From: CAWACP01 sp963780655
Lineage (GTDB): Bacteria > Acidobacteriota > Terriglobia > Bryobacterales > Bryobacteraceae
NCBI GenBank assembly: GCA_963780655.1
Contig: CAWACP010000003.1
Coordinates: 1,364,001 to 1,428,000 of the forward strand
Direction: 5' to 3'
DNA length: 64,000 nucleotides
A program made the translations under genes and the position numbers. The notes under the pieces were generated by a model. It saw only the letters and a list, made by a program, of their open reading frames with translations. It had not been told where the DNA came from and did not search any database. How positions within the stretch are numbered: position 1 is the stretch's first letter; every line of letters starts with the position of its first letter. Positions 52,397-60,841 of this stretch are shown here, piece after piece.

Positions 52397-53932
52397 TTAT
52401 TCCGTGATTTCGAAAGACCAATTCAGGCCTCCCGGATTTACCGCGGTGAGGCGCAGCGGCGCGCGTTCGGGCGGAACTGTGCGCTGAAACACTCGCACGC
52501 CGGCGACGATGCCGGTTGCCTCGCGCCATCGGCGGTCGCCCGTCACCGCTGTCTCCAGCAGCGGAACGTCCGCACGCGCCGCCGCTCTCTGGACCACCAC
52601 CGTTCCGACGCCCATCCGATCGAGAAAGTCACGGACTTCGGCGGGACGGCTGAATGTCAACCTGTAATCGGCGCCCGCCCATGTGCTCCGCGCAAGCGCT
52701 TTGCTGCCGCGCAGAACCACGTGCTCGAACCGACGGTCGTGTAGCGCCATAGCCGCAACAAAGGCGCCCTCCATGAGAGGGTCGCCGGCAACGAGAGACA
52801 CGCGGTCGAGTCGGGGAAGCCTGGCAAGAGCGCTGGAATACCCGAGATCCGGCTGACGCAGCGCCGGGGCCGCGTTGACGATCACCGCCGCACAGCCGAG
52901 CACGGCCATGGCGGGCCGCAGTTTTCCGAAGCTCCAGTTTGCTGCGTACCGCCATCCGGCCGCCCCCAGAACCGCCACCGCGGGCGCCGCGGTCATTAGA
53001 TAGCGCGGCTCCCACAGCGGGTTGACGAGGGCGAAGAAGATCCAGTTGGCGGCAACCAGCGCCGCCATTGCCGTCCATCGGCCCCGCTGACCTTGTCCGA
53101 CGATCCGCACGGACGCCAGCAGCGCGAGGGCTGGAACGAACCAGGCCAGCGCACGTCCGCAGCGCGGCGCCCACAAAAGGGCATTTGCCCCAATGCTCGC
53201 CACCGATATCGGCAGGGACTGCCGCATGAGAACAGGGGCGCCGATTACGGCCGTGACAACAACGGCGATGACTGCGATGCGCGCCGGAGTGATTCGGGCC
53301 CTGGTCATCCACAGCGCCAGCGCGGGGACGAGGAGCACGATCAGGCCGCGTCCGTGCGTGCCCACAGCCAGCGCCGCCAGCATCCCGGATATCAGCGCAT
53401 ACTTCCGCCGTCCGAGTTCCAGGTAGAATCCGTAGGCCACCGCGGCCGCGAACATCAGCGCGCCGAGCGGCAGATCCGGCATGATCGTACTGGCAGCGGT
53501 TCGTACCAGCGGCGCGGTGGCGAATATCAAAGCGCACGCGAAAGCGGCAACCTCACCGCAATCGCGCCGGGCGAATTCGTAAATGCCGATGCAGAGCGCT
53601 GCGCACAGCGCGGCCATAAACGCCAGCATGGCCGCCTTGCTGCGCCCGAACAACAACATCCACAACGCCGATGACGCGTAGAATACGGGCGGCCAATGTC
53701 CGATCGCAACCTTCGGGTAATGAAGGTAGAACCTTTGCGCGAACTGCATGGGCGGCGCGGGGAATCCCGCCGCGATATAGTCCCGCACCAGCAAAGCAGA
53801 TACGAAGTGCGCCGCTTCGTCCGGCGATGACAAATCGGAGCCGTAAGCGCCGGACCGCAATTGCAACGCGACCACCGCAGTCGCCAGCAGCAACCACACA
53901 CCCGAGCGCCGCGCCACGGTTCGGACATTCAC
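52397..53932 (-). CDS. GT-C-type glycosyltransferase-like membrane protein
   Basis: The start is uncertain. GTG 53932 gives 511 residues; the frame is open to 54067 but that overlaps the divergent gene. After the first helix there is an acidic SSPDEAAHFV in the outer loop, as in ArnT/PMT-type enzymes that use polyprenyl-linked sugars. There are about ten membrane helices and a C-terminal soluble domain (EHVVLRGSKALARSTWAGADYRLTFS). The substrate is unknown. It sits back to back with a nucleotidyltransferase-like gene. Confidence 0.65.
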   Translation of the reverse strand: MNVRTVARRSGVWLLLATAVVALQLRSGAYGSDLSSPDEAAHFVSALLVRDYIAAGFPAPPMQFAQRFYLHYPKVAIGHWPPVFYASSALWMLLFGRSKAAMLAFMAALCAALCIGIYEFARRDCGEVAAFACALIFATAPLVRTAASTIMPDLPLGALMFAAAVAYGFYLELGRRKYALISGMLAALAVGTHGRGLIVLLVPALALWMTRARITPARIAVIAVVVTAVIGAPVLMRQSLPISVASIGANALLWAPRCGRALAWFVPALALLASVRIVGQGQRGRWTAMAALVAANWIFFALVNPLWEPRYLMTAAPAVAVLGAAGWRYAANWSFGKLRPAMAVLGCAAVIVNAAPALRQPDLGYSSALARLPRLDRVSLVAGDPLMEGAFVAAMALHDRRFEHVVLRGSKALARSTWAGADYRLTFSRPAEVRDFLDRMGVGTVVVQRAAARADVPLLETAVTGDRRWREATGIVAGVRVFQRTVPPERAPLRLTAVNPGGLNWSFEITE

Positions 53933-54014
53933 GCCGAAACCGCGCCCGGAGCTTACCTGAGGCGTCGTGACAGACAAATGCCATCGTACCTCAGGCAACA
54001 GACGAGGCGGCTCG

Positions 54015-55727
54015 ATGGCCGCTGATATGATGCAATTCTGTCGTATGCCCGACACCCGCGAACTCATTCTTCTGACTCAGATGGCCGCCGGCCGCGAGAC
54101 CCTGCCGTTGCGCAGGCGTTTCAGCTCCTGGATAAAACTGGCGCTGCGGGGACTGGTGGTGGCGACGTCGGGTTCTCCTCTGCGATCCTTTTACGCCGCC
54201 ATCTATCGAATGCACGTGCAGTACGCCGTGCGCGCGCTGATGCGGTTTCCCGGCACTCGCGCCATTTATGCGACGCGAGGGATGGCGTCCGGAGAGATCG
54301 TCTATGGGGTCAGCGACATCGATATGGTCATCATCGGCGAGTGGACGGCGGAGGAGCATCGCCGTGTCCTGGCCAGGGTGCGCCATCTCAGCCGGCGGTC
54401 GCCGCTCTACGATTCAACGCTCTGGCAGCAGGTGCATACTCTGGCCGAAGTTCGCAGCCTTGCGGAAACGGACTACTTCTTCCAATCGCGCTTCCACCAG
54501 GGCCGCTCGCAATGGAAACTCCTCGCCGGAGACGAAGTGAGGCCGGCCATTCCAGCCGCGCCGCCGGAACGCATGGCAGGCGGCTACTACATGGAGCTCA
54601 GGAACTGGTGGCTGCACTTCATCATGAGTGCATTTGGCGCTGGGCCGACGGCGCGCGACGCGATCTTTCGCAACAGCATCTGTTACAAATCGGCGATCGA
54701 GAGTCTCAATATAGCCGCTGCGATCGAGGGCGGGAGTCCGGCGAAATCTCGCGCTGAGGCGCTGGCCGGAGCGCTTGGGTCGGCGGCGCCGCACGACCGG
54801 CTGATTCTCGAACGGCTCGCTCGGAGCGCCAGGCGGCATCACCGGGTTTACGAAGGCGACATTCAGAATGACAGCCTGCAACTGCTGGTCCCCCTGCTGG
54901 AGCGCGCCCACGCCGCCCTCGCCACCGCGCCGGTATTTCAACCCGCATCGCAGGGACTGCAGATTGACGCCGCCGGGGCCGAAACGCTGGTCTCCGCGGC
55001 CGCGCGGGAACATGCTCGCGCCATCGCCGCGCACGCCAGGGATTCGTGGCCGGGCTATCGCAGCGCCTCACTGCTGCCCAGCGTGGCATGTTTTGCGCCG
55101 GACGACCTGCTGCTTTTACTGGAAGTGGACCCCGGCTCGCTGCCCCACGCCCGGGAAATCCAGAAGCTTTGCCGTTTACACGCGGACGCGCGGCCTTCTC
55201 TGCCGCAGCGCGTGGCCTTGTATCTTCTGCTGCCGCATGGCGCCTATCAACTGGATCTGCTCAATCCCATTGAAATGTGGCGCGTTCTCCTGTGTCCCGC
55301 GGCCAATCCCGACGTCTTCTCTCTGCTGGGCCGTCCCGAGTTCACGACCGACGGCGCCCCGGTATTCGCGGCCACTCCGCCGGTATGGACGGTCTTTGCC
55401 AACCAGCTTGTCAATGAAGAACTCAACGTACGCCGTTCCGCGATGGCGGCCGTCGACCCAGCCGCATTCCCGGATTCGCGCGAGATCATGCGCAATATAT
55501 GGAGGCATCTCCAGTTGGAGATCATTTCGCGAACGACTGCCGCGGGCTACACGCTGGCGCCGCTGACGCCGGCTGCGATTCAGCGGGCATTCAGCACGTT
55601 CGGGATTCCGTCCGCTTCGGTCCTCGATGAACTGCGAGAGGCTTATGAGGCGCAGCCTGGGGGCGCCGCTGCCGATGTGCGTCCACTCATTCCCCGCCTG
55701 ATGGCCATGGCGCAGAGCCTCCGCTGA
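54015..55727 (+). CDS. Nucleotidyltransferase-fold protein, unknown function
   Basis: About 570 residues from ATG 54015, which has GAGG nine bases upstream; GTG 53967 is an alternative. YGVSDIDMVIIGE near residue 98 fits the GSxxDxD metal motif of the Pol-beta-type nucleotidyltransferase fold, in the form G-x-S-D-I-D. A helical region follows (RNWWLHFIMSAFGAGPTARDAIFRNSICYKSAIESLNIAAAIEG), as in kanamycin-type or MNT proteins. The C-terminal 300 residues are unrecognised. A hairpin (55734-55752) follows the stop. Confidence 0.55.
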   Translation: MAADMMQFCRMPDTRELILLTQMAAGRETLPLRRRFSSWIKLALRGLVVATSGSPLRSFYAAIYRMHVQYAVRALMRFPGTRAIYATRGMASGEIVYGVSDIDMVIIGEWTAEEHRRVLARVRHLSRRSPLYDSTLWQQVHTLAEVRSLAETDYFFQSRFHQGRSQWKLLAGDEVRPAIPAAPPERMAGGYYMELRNWWLHFIMSAFGAGPTARDAIFRNSICYKSAIESLNIAAAIEGGSPAKSRAEALAGALGSAAPHDRLILERLARSARRHHRVYEGDIQNDSLQLLVPLLERAHAALATAPVFQPASQGLQIDAAGAETLVSAAAREHARAIAAHARDSWPGYRSASLLPSVACFAPDDLLLLLEVDPGSLPHAREIQKLCRLHADARPSLPQRVALYLLLPHGAYQLDLLNPIEMWRVLLCPAANPDVFSLLGRPEFTTDGAPVFAATPPVWTVFANQLVNEELNVRRSAMAAVDPAAFPDSREIMRNIWRHLQLEIISRTTAAGYTLAPLTPAAIQRAFSTFGIPSASVLDELREAYEAQPGGAAADVRPLIPRLMAMAQSLR

Positions 55728-55733
55728 GCGCAA

Positions 55734-55752
55734 GGAGGCTTGAAAAGCCTCC
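55734..55752. terminator. Hairpin after the nucleotidyltransferase-like gene
   Basis: GGAGGCTT and AAGCCTCC form a perfect 8-bp stem with a GAA loop, six bases past the stop codon. No T-run follows. It resembles the hairpin at the lgt stop. Confidence 0.5.
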
Positions 55753-57600
55753 GCAGGCTCTCCAGAAACTCATGCCCCTGGGCGTGTGTAGCGGTCAGTG
55801 TTTGGAAGGGCGGAGTGTTGGCTGGGCCGTGAGACGCCGTCGCGATGAACGGGAGTGCGGGGCTGAGGCACACTACCGACGAGCGACCGTGCAGGGATCG
55901 ACAGGGTGCTGCGGGATGTATGGCGCTCAGTTGGTAGTCGCCACTGGGACGAGTTGCAGTCCGCGGGCTCGCGCCTGAGCCTGCAGCGCCGCCAGTTCCC
56001 GTTGCTCGCGTTTATCTTCGAACTGCCGGGCTCCCCGGTCCACCCACGCGTGGCCTTTGGTCAGGAGTCGGTACACCAGCACGGCCAGGTAGCGCGCCAT
56101 GGCTTTCACGGCCACAGCCGGCGACTTGGCCTTCCGGCGCAGATGGCGGTAGCGGGCCCCCAGGTAACTCTGACTGTTGAGCAGAGTGGTAGCCCCCATG
56201 CGCAATACGTCGGCCACGCGGTTTTTCACTTTCCGCTTCGGTCCTCGCACCGGCTTGCCTCCACTGCTGTTCTGCGTCCCGGTGAGCCCCAGCCAACTGG
56301 CGAAGTGATTCTCGTCGGCGAAGGCGCTCAGGTCGGTGCCGACTTCCGCAACGATGGTCAGTGCCCCGCAGACGCCCACGCCGTCGATGGAGGTTAAATC
56401 CACTCCGCAGATGCGCTGCAGTTCCACTTTCAGATCCGTCACCTGCGGTTCGTTGCCGCGCTTCTTCAATTTCCTGCCCCGTTTGGGCGGCAGTGGTTGC
56501 GCCTCTGACGCCGCCGGCGGCGGCTCCAGCGTACGAGCCGGCAGGGCGGCCAGATACCGTTCCAGTTGGCGGTCGCACTCCTCCATCTGCCGCTGCGTGA
56601 ACCGATAGCTCTCGCGAGCCTGCCGCAGTTCGAACAACAGGTCTTCCCGCCAGCTCCCTTCCAGACTGTGCGCCACTTCCTCCCGGCTGGCCCGAATATG
56701 CGGATCGCACAAATCCGCCAGCGCGTACGGGTCGCGCTCGCCGTCCAGGACGGCCCCGATGATCGCCTGTCCGCTCACGCCGCTGACATCGCTGATGGTG
56801 TTGGCCAACTGCACGTTCATCTTCGTGAGCGCTTTCTGCATGTGCTGAATGGCTCGCCCCGCGTCCTCGACGTGCCGGTGGCGCAGCCGCCACAGCGTGC
56901 GCATGCCTTGCAACTGCGCCGGCAGGTGGAAGGAATCGTGCAACAGTCCGTAACGGTGCAGCTTCATCACCCACTGACATTCCTGCACGTCGCTTTTGCG
57001 TCCAGGCACGGTGCAGGTATGTTGCGCGTTGGCCAGAACCACCTTTAAACCGTGCTGCAGGAGAACGTCGAGCAGCGCGATCCAATACACGCCGGTGGCC
57101 TGCATGGCCACGGTATCGATGTGGCAGGCCAGCAGCCATTTGGCCAACTCCTGCAGATCCGCGGTCCAGCTGCCGAATTCGCGCACCGGCTCGGGATCGC
57201 GGTCCGGCGGCACGGCCACGAAGTGGCTGGCGCTGCCTACGTCGATGCCGGCAGCGTTGGGGTGGATGACGTTCAGGGTGGGATCGCTGGCGGCTACTCG
57301 CTGGGCCAGCTTACGACGCTCACTGCGGTTGAGACGCCCGGCCTTCAGGCGCTCGAAAGTGGACTTCCGCTGCTTCTTCATGCCATACTCCTGCTGTCTG
57401 AATTGGCAGACCCGGGCTCGGCTCGACTCGCGAAGAAATACAGACTCTCCAGCGGGGTAGGGCCGGGCCTTTTTGCAAGGCCGACTCTCCACCAATCAAT
57501 GCCTCGCGGCAGTCGAAATCATGCTGAAAGACGGGCACAAAGGCGCCAGACTGTTTTGCGACCATAGCTTGCCGCCCGAGCCTGCAGCTACCAGAATGCC
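55753..57600. mobile_element. IS110-type insertion sequence (limits approximate)
   Basis: The region has one leftward recombinase gene with about 170 noncoding bases on its 3' side and about 200 on its 5' side. IS110-type elements carry noncoding ends, one of which encodes a bridge RNA in studied relatives. I could not find terminal inverted repeats, so the stated limits are only an outer bracket. Confidence 0.55.
55927..57381 (-). CDS. IS110-family transposase (DEDD recombinase)
   Basis: The chosen ATG at 57381 has AGGAG seven bases upstream and gives 484 residues. The N-terminal RuvC-like domain has GIDVGSASHFVAV and MQATGVYWIALLDVL. The C-terminal Transposase_20 domain has SIDGVGVCGALTIVAEVG and LGLTGTQNSSGGK with the Ser expected to attack DNA. 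A linker rich in Pro, Lys and Arg separates them. The gene is intact, so the element may be functional. Confidence 0.92.
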   Translation of the reverse strand: MKKQRKSTFERLKAGRLNRSERRKLAQRVAASDPTLNVIHPNAAGIDVGSASHFVAVPPDRDPEPVREFGSWTADLQELAKWLLACHIDTVAMQATGVYWIALLDVLLQHGLKVVLANAQHTCTVPGRKSDVQECQWVMKLHRYGLLHDSFHLPAQLQGMRTLWRLRHRHVEDAGRAIQHMQKALTKMNVQLANTISDVSGVSGQAIIGAVLDGERDPYALADLCDPHIRASREEVAHSLEGSWREDLLFELRQARESYRFTQRQMEECDRQLERYLAALPARTLEPPPAASEAQPLPPKRGRKLKKRGNEPQVTDLKVELQRICGVDLTSIDGVGVCGALTIVAEVGTDLSAFADENHFASWLGLTGTQNSSGGKPVRGPKRKVKNRVADVLRMGATTLLNSQSYLGARYRHLRRKAKSPAVAVKAMARYLAVLVYRLLTKGHAWVDRGARQFEDKREQRELAALQAQARARGLQLVPVATTN

Positions 57601-57656
57601 CCTAACTCGACCCGAGTTTCAGGTTCAATGCATCGTCCGCTTCGGGCGATGCATCT

Positions 57657-57869
57657 GCTGAAAGCCCAATGCCATATAGTTTTCCCGCTTTCGAACACCT
57701 GGCCGATGTGGGGCGGGCGCCCTCGCCCGCGGCCGGCGCCCCCGCCGGCCTGCTCCCATACGCGACAACTCTACTCTCCGCGCGGCCAGCGGGGCCGGGG
57801 GGCCTGCCCCACAAAAGGGACTTCGACTCAGCTCGCCGTCGAAAACTATATGGCATTAGGCTGAAAGCC
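57657..57869. mobile_element. MITE-like element with a family B core
   Basis: AATGCCATATAGTTTTC (57668-57684) and its exact complement (57841-57857) form 17-bp terminal inverted repeats around a GC-rich family B palindrome. GCTGAAAGCC occurs as a direct repeat just outside, at 57657-57666 and 57860-57869, as if duplicated on insertion. It is 190 bp long, similar in size to the element at 17960-18135, but its termini differ. Confidence 0.65.
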
Positions 57870-57885
57870 TGCCCCACTCCGCGGC

Positions 57886-59181
57886 TCAGTAACATGCCAC
57901 AGGGGTGCTGAGCACGCGCTCGACGAAGGCGCAGGCGCTGTCGATGCCATCTTCAGCCAGGATCCGCTTCTGAGCGGCGCGCACGCTCTCGCCGTACCGC
58001 GGCCGGTTCAGCAGCTCGGAGATGAGTGAAGCAGCTCGGCGGCTGTCGTACCGATCGCGCCAGATGGAGCGGCCGAATCCTCTGCGCTCGACGCGGGCGC
58101 CGTTATCCGGCTGATCCGCGGCGAACGGTACGACCAGCATAGGAACGCCCGCCCGCAGGGTTTGGGCGATGGTGCCTATGCCTCCCGAATGGACCACGAG
58201 CTTCGCGCGGGGAAACAGGCGCGCATAGGAAGCGTACTCCTGGACCGCCACGCCATCGGGGAGCGCGCCGCGCAGCCGGTTCCGCTCATCGTAGCCGGTG
58301 AGAAACACGGCCCGGCAGCGCACCTGCCGCACGGCCTCGAGACTCTGCGCGTAGAAATCGTTCGCGTCGGTGGAGGCGTCCGAGCCGAGCGTGAATACAA
58401 TGGGCGGCTCTCCGGAATCCAGAAAGCGCATCAGGTCCCGCTCAGGCTCACGCCGCGGTTCATCGTAAAATGCGAAGCCGGTCACCTCGGTATTGGCCGG
58501 CCAGTCCGGTTGCGGCTCGCCGAGAACGCGGGAGAACATGGCGAGCGTGCCGTCGGGAGACATCATCCCGGATGTAGCGGGATTGCGGCTGTCGGGCGGA
58601 AGCCCGGCGCGCGCCCTCAGTTCGTGAACCGGCGTAAACCACGGGCGCGTCGCTCTGTCGACGAGCGCATGCAGAATCCGATGCGGCAGGGGTCCGAGGC
58701 CCCGGACCGAATTGAACCTCGCCAGAGGCGGAAGCACGGGGGGATCGCAGGCGGAGAGGAAGATGCCGGGCGACAGAATCACCGATATCCATTTCAGCCC
58801 GAGCCTGCCGGCCACGATGGGAGTCGGAAACAACACGGCGTGATTGACGACCAGATCGGCGCCGCGGCATGCCACGCACAAATCGTCGTACGTTTCCTGA
58901 ACACGGGGAAGCACCAGCGTTTTAAGCACATACTGGGTTCCGTGTTTGATGTCGTGGGCGTGCCTGGCGATCTCGTGCGAAGAGTTCATCTCGTCCGCCA
59001 GATCCGGCCGCAACGGGAAGTAATCAAGGTTCTCGCGCTCGACGCGCGCCTGGTAGAAAGGGGAAGTGGCGATGGCTACGTCATGCCCGCGGCTTTTCAG
59101 AGCCGCTCCGAGCGCCAGATACGGGTGGAAGTCGCCGAGGCTGCCCAGCGTGGCAAGAACAATACGACTCAAAACCCGCAC
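57886..59181 (-). CDS. GT1-family (MGT/UGT-type) glycosyltransferase
   Basis: The 431-residue enzyme starts at GTG 59181. The N-terminal domain has LATLGSLGDFHPYLALGAALKSRGHDV, typical of macrolide or sterol glucosyltransferases. The C-terminal donor site has VVHSGGIGTIAQTLRAGVPMLVVPFAADQPDNGARVERRGFG. It transfers a sugar from an NDP-sugar to a small hydrophobic acceptor. The last residues and the TGA stop are read from a partial family A repeat (GGCTCAGTAAC). Confidence 0.9.
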   Translation of the reverse strand: MRVLSRIVLATLGSLGDFHPYLALGAALKSRGHDVAIATSPFYQARVERENLDYFPLRPDLADEMNSSHEIARHAHDIKHGTQYVLKTLVLPRVQETYDDLCVACRGADLVVNHAVLFPTPIVAGRLGLKWISVILSPGIFLSACDPPVLPPLARFNSVRGLGPLPHRILHALVDRATRPWFTPVHELRARAGLPPDSRNPATSGMMSPDGTLAMFSRVLGEPQPDWPANTEVTGFAFYDEPRREPERDLMRFLDSGEPPIVFTLGSDASTDANDFYAQSLEAVRQVRCRAVFLTGYDERNRLRGALPDGVAVQEYASYARLFPRAKLVVHSGGIGTIAQTLRAGVPMLVVPFAADQPDNGARVERRGFGRSIWRDRYDSRRAASLISELLNRPRYGESVRAAQKRILAEDGIDSACAFVERVLSTPVACY

Positions 59182-59249
59182 CAGAGCGCAACGTGTGGAG
59201 CGTACACGGACCGGCGTCCTTCATCCTCGCGATAAGCTAACGTAGACAC

Positions 59250-60119
59250 TTGATCGGAGCATATCCCAAAGTAACCGTCGCCGTCCCTTTGTATCGCTCG
59301 AACCGCTTCCTGCCGATTCTTACCGCGGCGCTGGAAGGGTTCGAATACCCGAATCTGGAGTTCATCGTCTCCGATCGCCACCATGAGGATGATGCGATCG
59401 AGCGGCTTCGGGAGCATTTTGGGGCCGATCGGCGATTCCGGTTCATGATCGCGGAGGACGCGATCGACTGGGTGAGTCACTATAACCTGCTGCTCCGCGA
59501 GGCGACGGGCGACTACTTTCTATGGGTTTCGCACGACGACTCTTATTCGCCGGGCTATATCGCGGAACTGGCGAAGGCGCTCGATGATAACCCCGCGGCC
59601 ATCGCAGCGCACGGCCGTGTGGAACGCATCACTCTGGGCGGCGAACGCTTACTGTCGCCTCCGCCGCCTCCGCCGGGCTACGGGCGTCGGCCCAACCCGT
59701 TACGAGCGTACCGAATCATGCTCAGCAAGCTCCATGTGTTCCACGGCATGTTCCGCAGGCGAATGCTGGTGGACCGGCAGCTCTGGATTCGGCCCACAGC
59801 CGCGAATATCGGCGCCGATGCTCTGTGGATCTACACGGTGGCGCTGCTGGGCGAAGTTCAGTTCACCGGCGCCTGCACGTTCACGAAACGCTATTATCCG
59901 TCCAGCACGCACAAACTGTGGGACGGCCTGATGCGCCCGCGGTATGTCCTGGACCTGGCGCGGGTGACTGATTCTTACCTCGATGACTACGCACCCACAA
60001 AGGTTCAATGGCTGGCCGGTAAGGCGATCGCGTGGCTCGGCTGCGGACTCTGGTATCTGCGGGTCAGCGTACGCATATGGAGGCGGCGGCTGAGGAACGG
60101 AGCACTCAGCCGCGCATAA
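59250..60119 (+). CDS. GT2-family glycosyltransferase
   Basis: This 289-residue protein starts at TTG 59250. It has the GT-A fold with VTVAVPLYRSNRFL at the N-terminus and the metal-binding DDS in WVSHDDSYSPGY near residue 95. The C-terminus has a hydrophobic helix (WLAGKAIAWLGCGLWYLRVSV) that may attach it to the membrane. Acceptor and sugar are unknown. It diverges from the GT1 gene over a 68-base spacer. Confidence 0.85.
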   Translation: MIGAYPKVTVAVPLYRSNRFLPILTAALEGFEYPNLEFIVSDRHHEDDAIERLREHFGADRRFRFMIAEDAIDWVSHYNLLLREATGDYFLWVSHDDSYSPGYIAELAKALDDNPAAIAAHGRVERITLGGERLLSPPPPPPGYGRRPNPLRAYRIMLSKLHVFHGMFRRRMLVDRQLWIRPTAANIGADALWIYTVALLGEVQFTGACTFTKRYYPSSTHKLWDGLMRPRYVLDLARVTDSYLDDYAPTKVQWLAGKAIAWLGCGLWYLRVSVRIWRRRLRNGALSRA

Positions 60120-60133
60120 ACCGCCTTCGGGCC

Positions 60134-60231
60134 TGGTGGGGCGGTCCCCCCGGACCGCGCGGGACGCCCTCGTCCCGCTGCGCCAGGCGAAGGCAGGGGC
60201 CTCCGCGCGGGCGAGGGCGCCCTCCCCACCA
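60134..60231. repeat. Palindromic repeat family B, inverted copy
   Basis: The stretch is the reverse complement of the core at 18001-18100, with GGACGAGGGCG and CGCCCTCGCCC-type blocks in opposite order. It lies between the GT2 gene and the mraZ operator and contains no gene. Confidence 0.7.
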
Positions 60232-60301
60232 AAGAAAACTAGTACCAAGGTTCAGAAAAGTATTGCGAAGTACAGGACTTCCGTGCCACTATCTCATTTA
60301 G

Positions 60302-60335
60302 GTGGCCGAAAGTGGCTACCAGTGGGTTGAAGTGG
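60302..60335 (+). promoter_or_regulatory. MraZ operator: four GTGG boxes at 10-bp steps
   Basis: GTGG occurs at 60302, 60312, 60322 and 60332, three of them as AAGTGG or CAGTGG. MraZ proteins of other bacteria bind such direct repeats upstream of their own operon, so autoregulation of the division cluster is likely. The boxes decide the start: a GTG start at 60302 would place the operator inside the gene, so the ATG at 60359 is preferred. Confidence 0.75.
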
Positions 60336-60358
60336 AGTCAAACCCGAGTCCAACTACG

Positions 60359-60832
60359 ATGGCGGAGCCCCCTCTGGGTATCTACCCTGCTCGTGTGGAC
60401 GAGAAGGGCAGGCTCAAACTTCCCTCAGATTTCCAGCAGTACCTGAACGCCACGTTCGCGGCCGACGGAACCGACGCGCGGGTGTTCATTACCAGTCTGG
60501 ATCTGCGCATAGCACGAATTTATCCCATTTCGGTCTGGAAGCAAAACGAAATGTTGCTGGCGCAGGAGAAAGAGAACCCCGAGGCCGCTCGCCGCGTGGT
60601 GTTTCTGGCGAAGGACCTGGGCGGCAGTTCGGAAGTGGACAGCCAGGGGCGGGTGCTGATGCCGGCGGAGCTGAGAAAGATGCTGAACCTCGAAGGTCAG
60701 CCGGTGTTTCTCGATTGCTACAAGAACCGTATCAGCGTTCTCTCGAAGGAAGTGTTCGAGGAAGAGCAGCGGCGCTCGCGCGAGCAGGTGCGAGAGAACC
60801 TGCTCTACATGGAGCAGAAGGGGCTCTGGTAA
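60359..60832 (+). CDS. mraZ: Transcriptional regulator MraZ
   Basis: The 157 residues contain two AbrB-like halves. GIYPARVDEKGRLKLPSDFQQYL and SSEVDSQGRVLMPAELRKML are the two DNA-binding motifs. It represses the dcw operon it heads by binding GTGG repeats upstream. The final segment (RRSREQVRENLLYMEQKGLW) is longer than in E. coli MraZ. Nine bases separate it from rsmH. Confidence 0.93.
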   Translation: MAEPPLGIYPARVDEKGRLKLPSDFQQYLNATFAADGTDARVFITSLDLRIARIYPISVWKQNEMLLAQEKENPEAARRVVFLAKDLGGSSEVDSQGRVLMPAELRKMLNLEGQPVFLDCYKNRISVLSKEVFEEEQRRSREQVRENLLYMEQKGLW

Positions 60833-60841
60833 GCGGTATGT

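Noticed and set aside
52397..54067. Longer start (54067) for the GT-C-like gene
   Set aside because: It would overlap the divergent nucleotidyltransferase-like gene and add a non-hydrophobic leader without a ribosome site.
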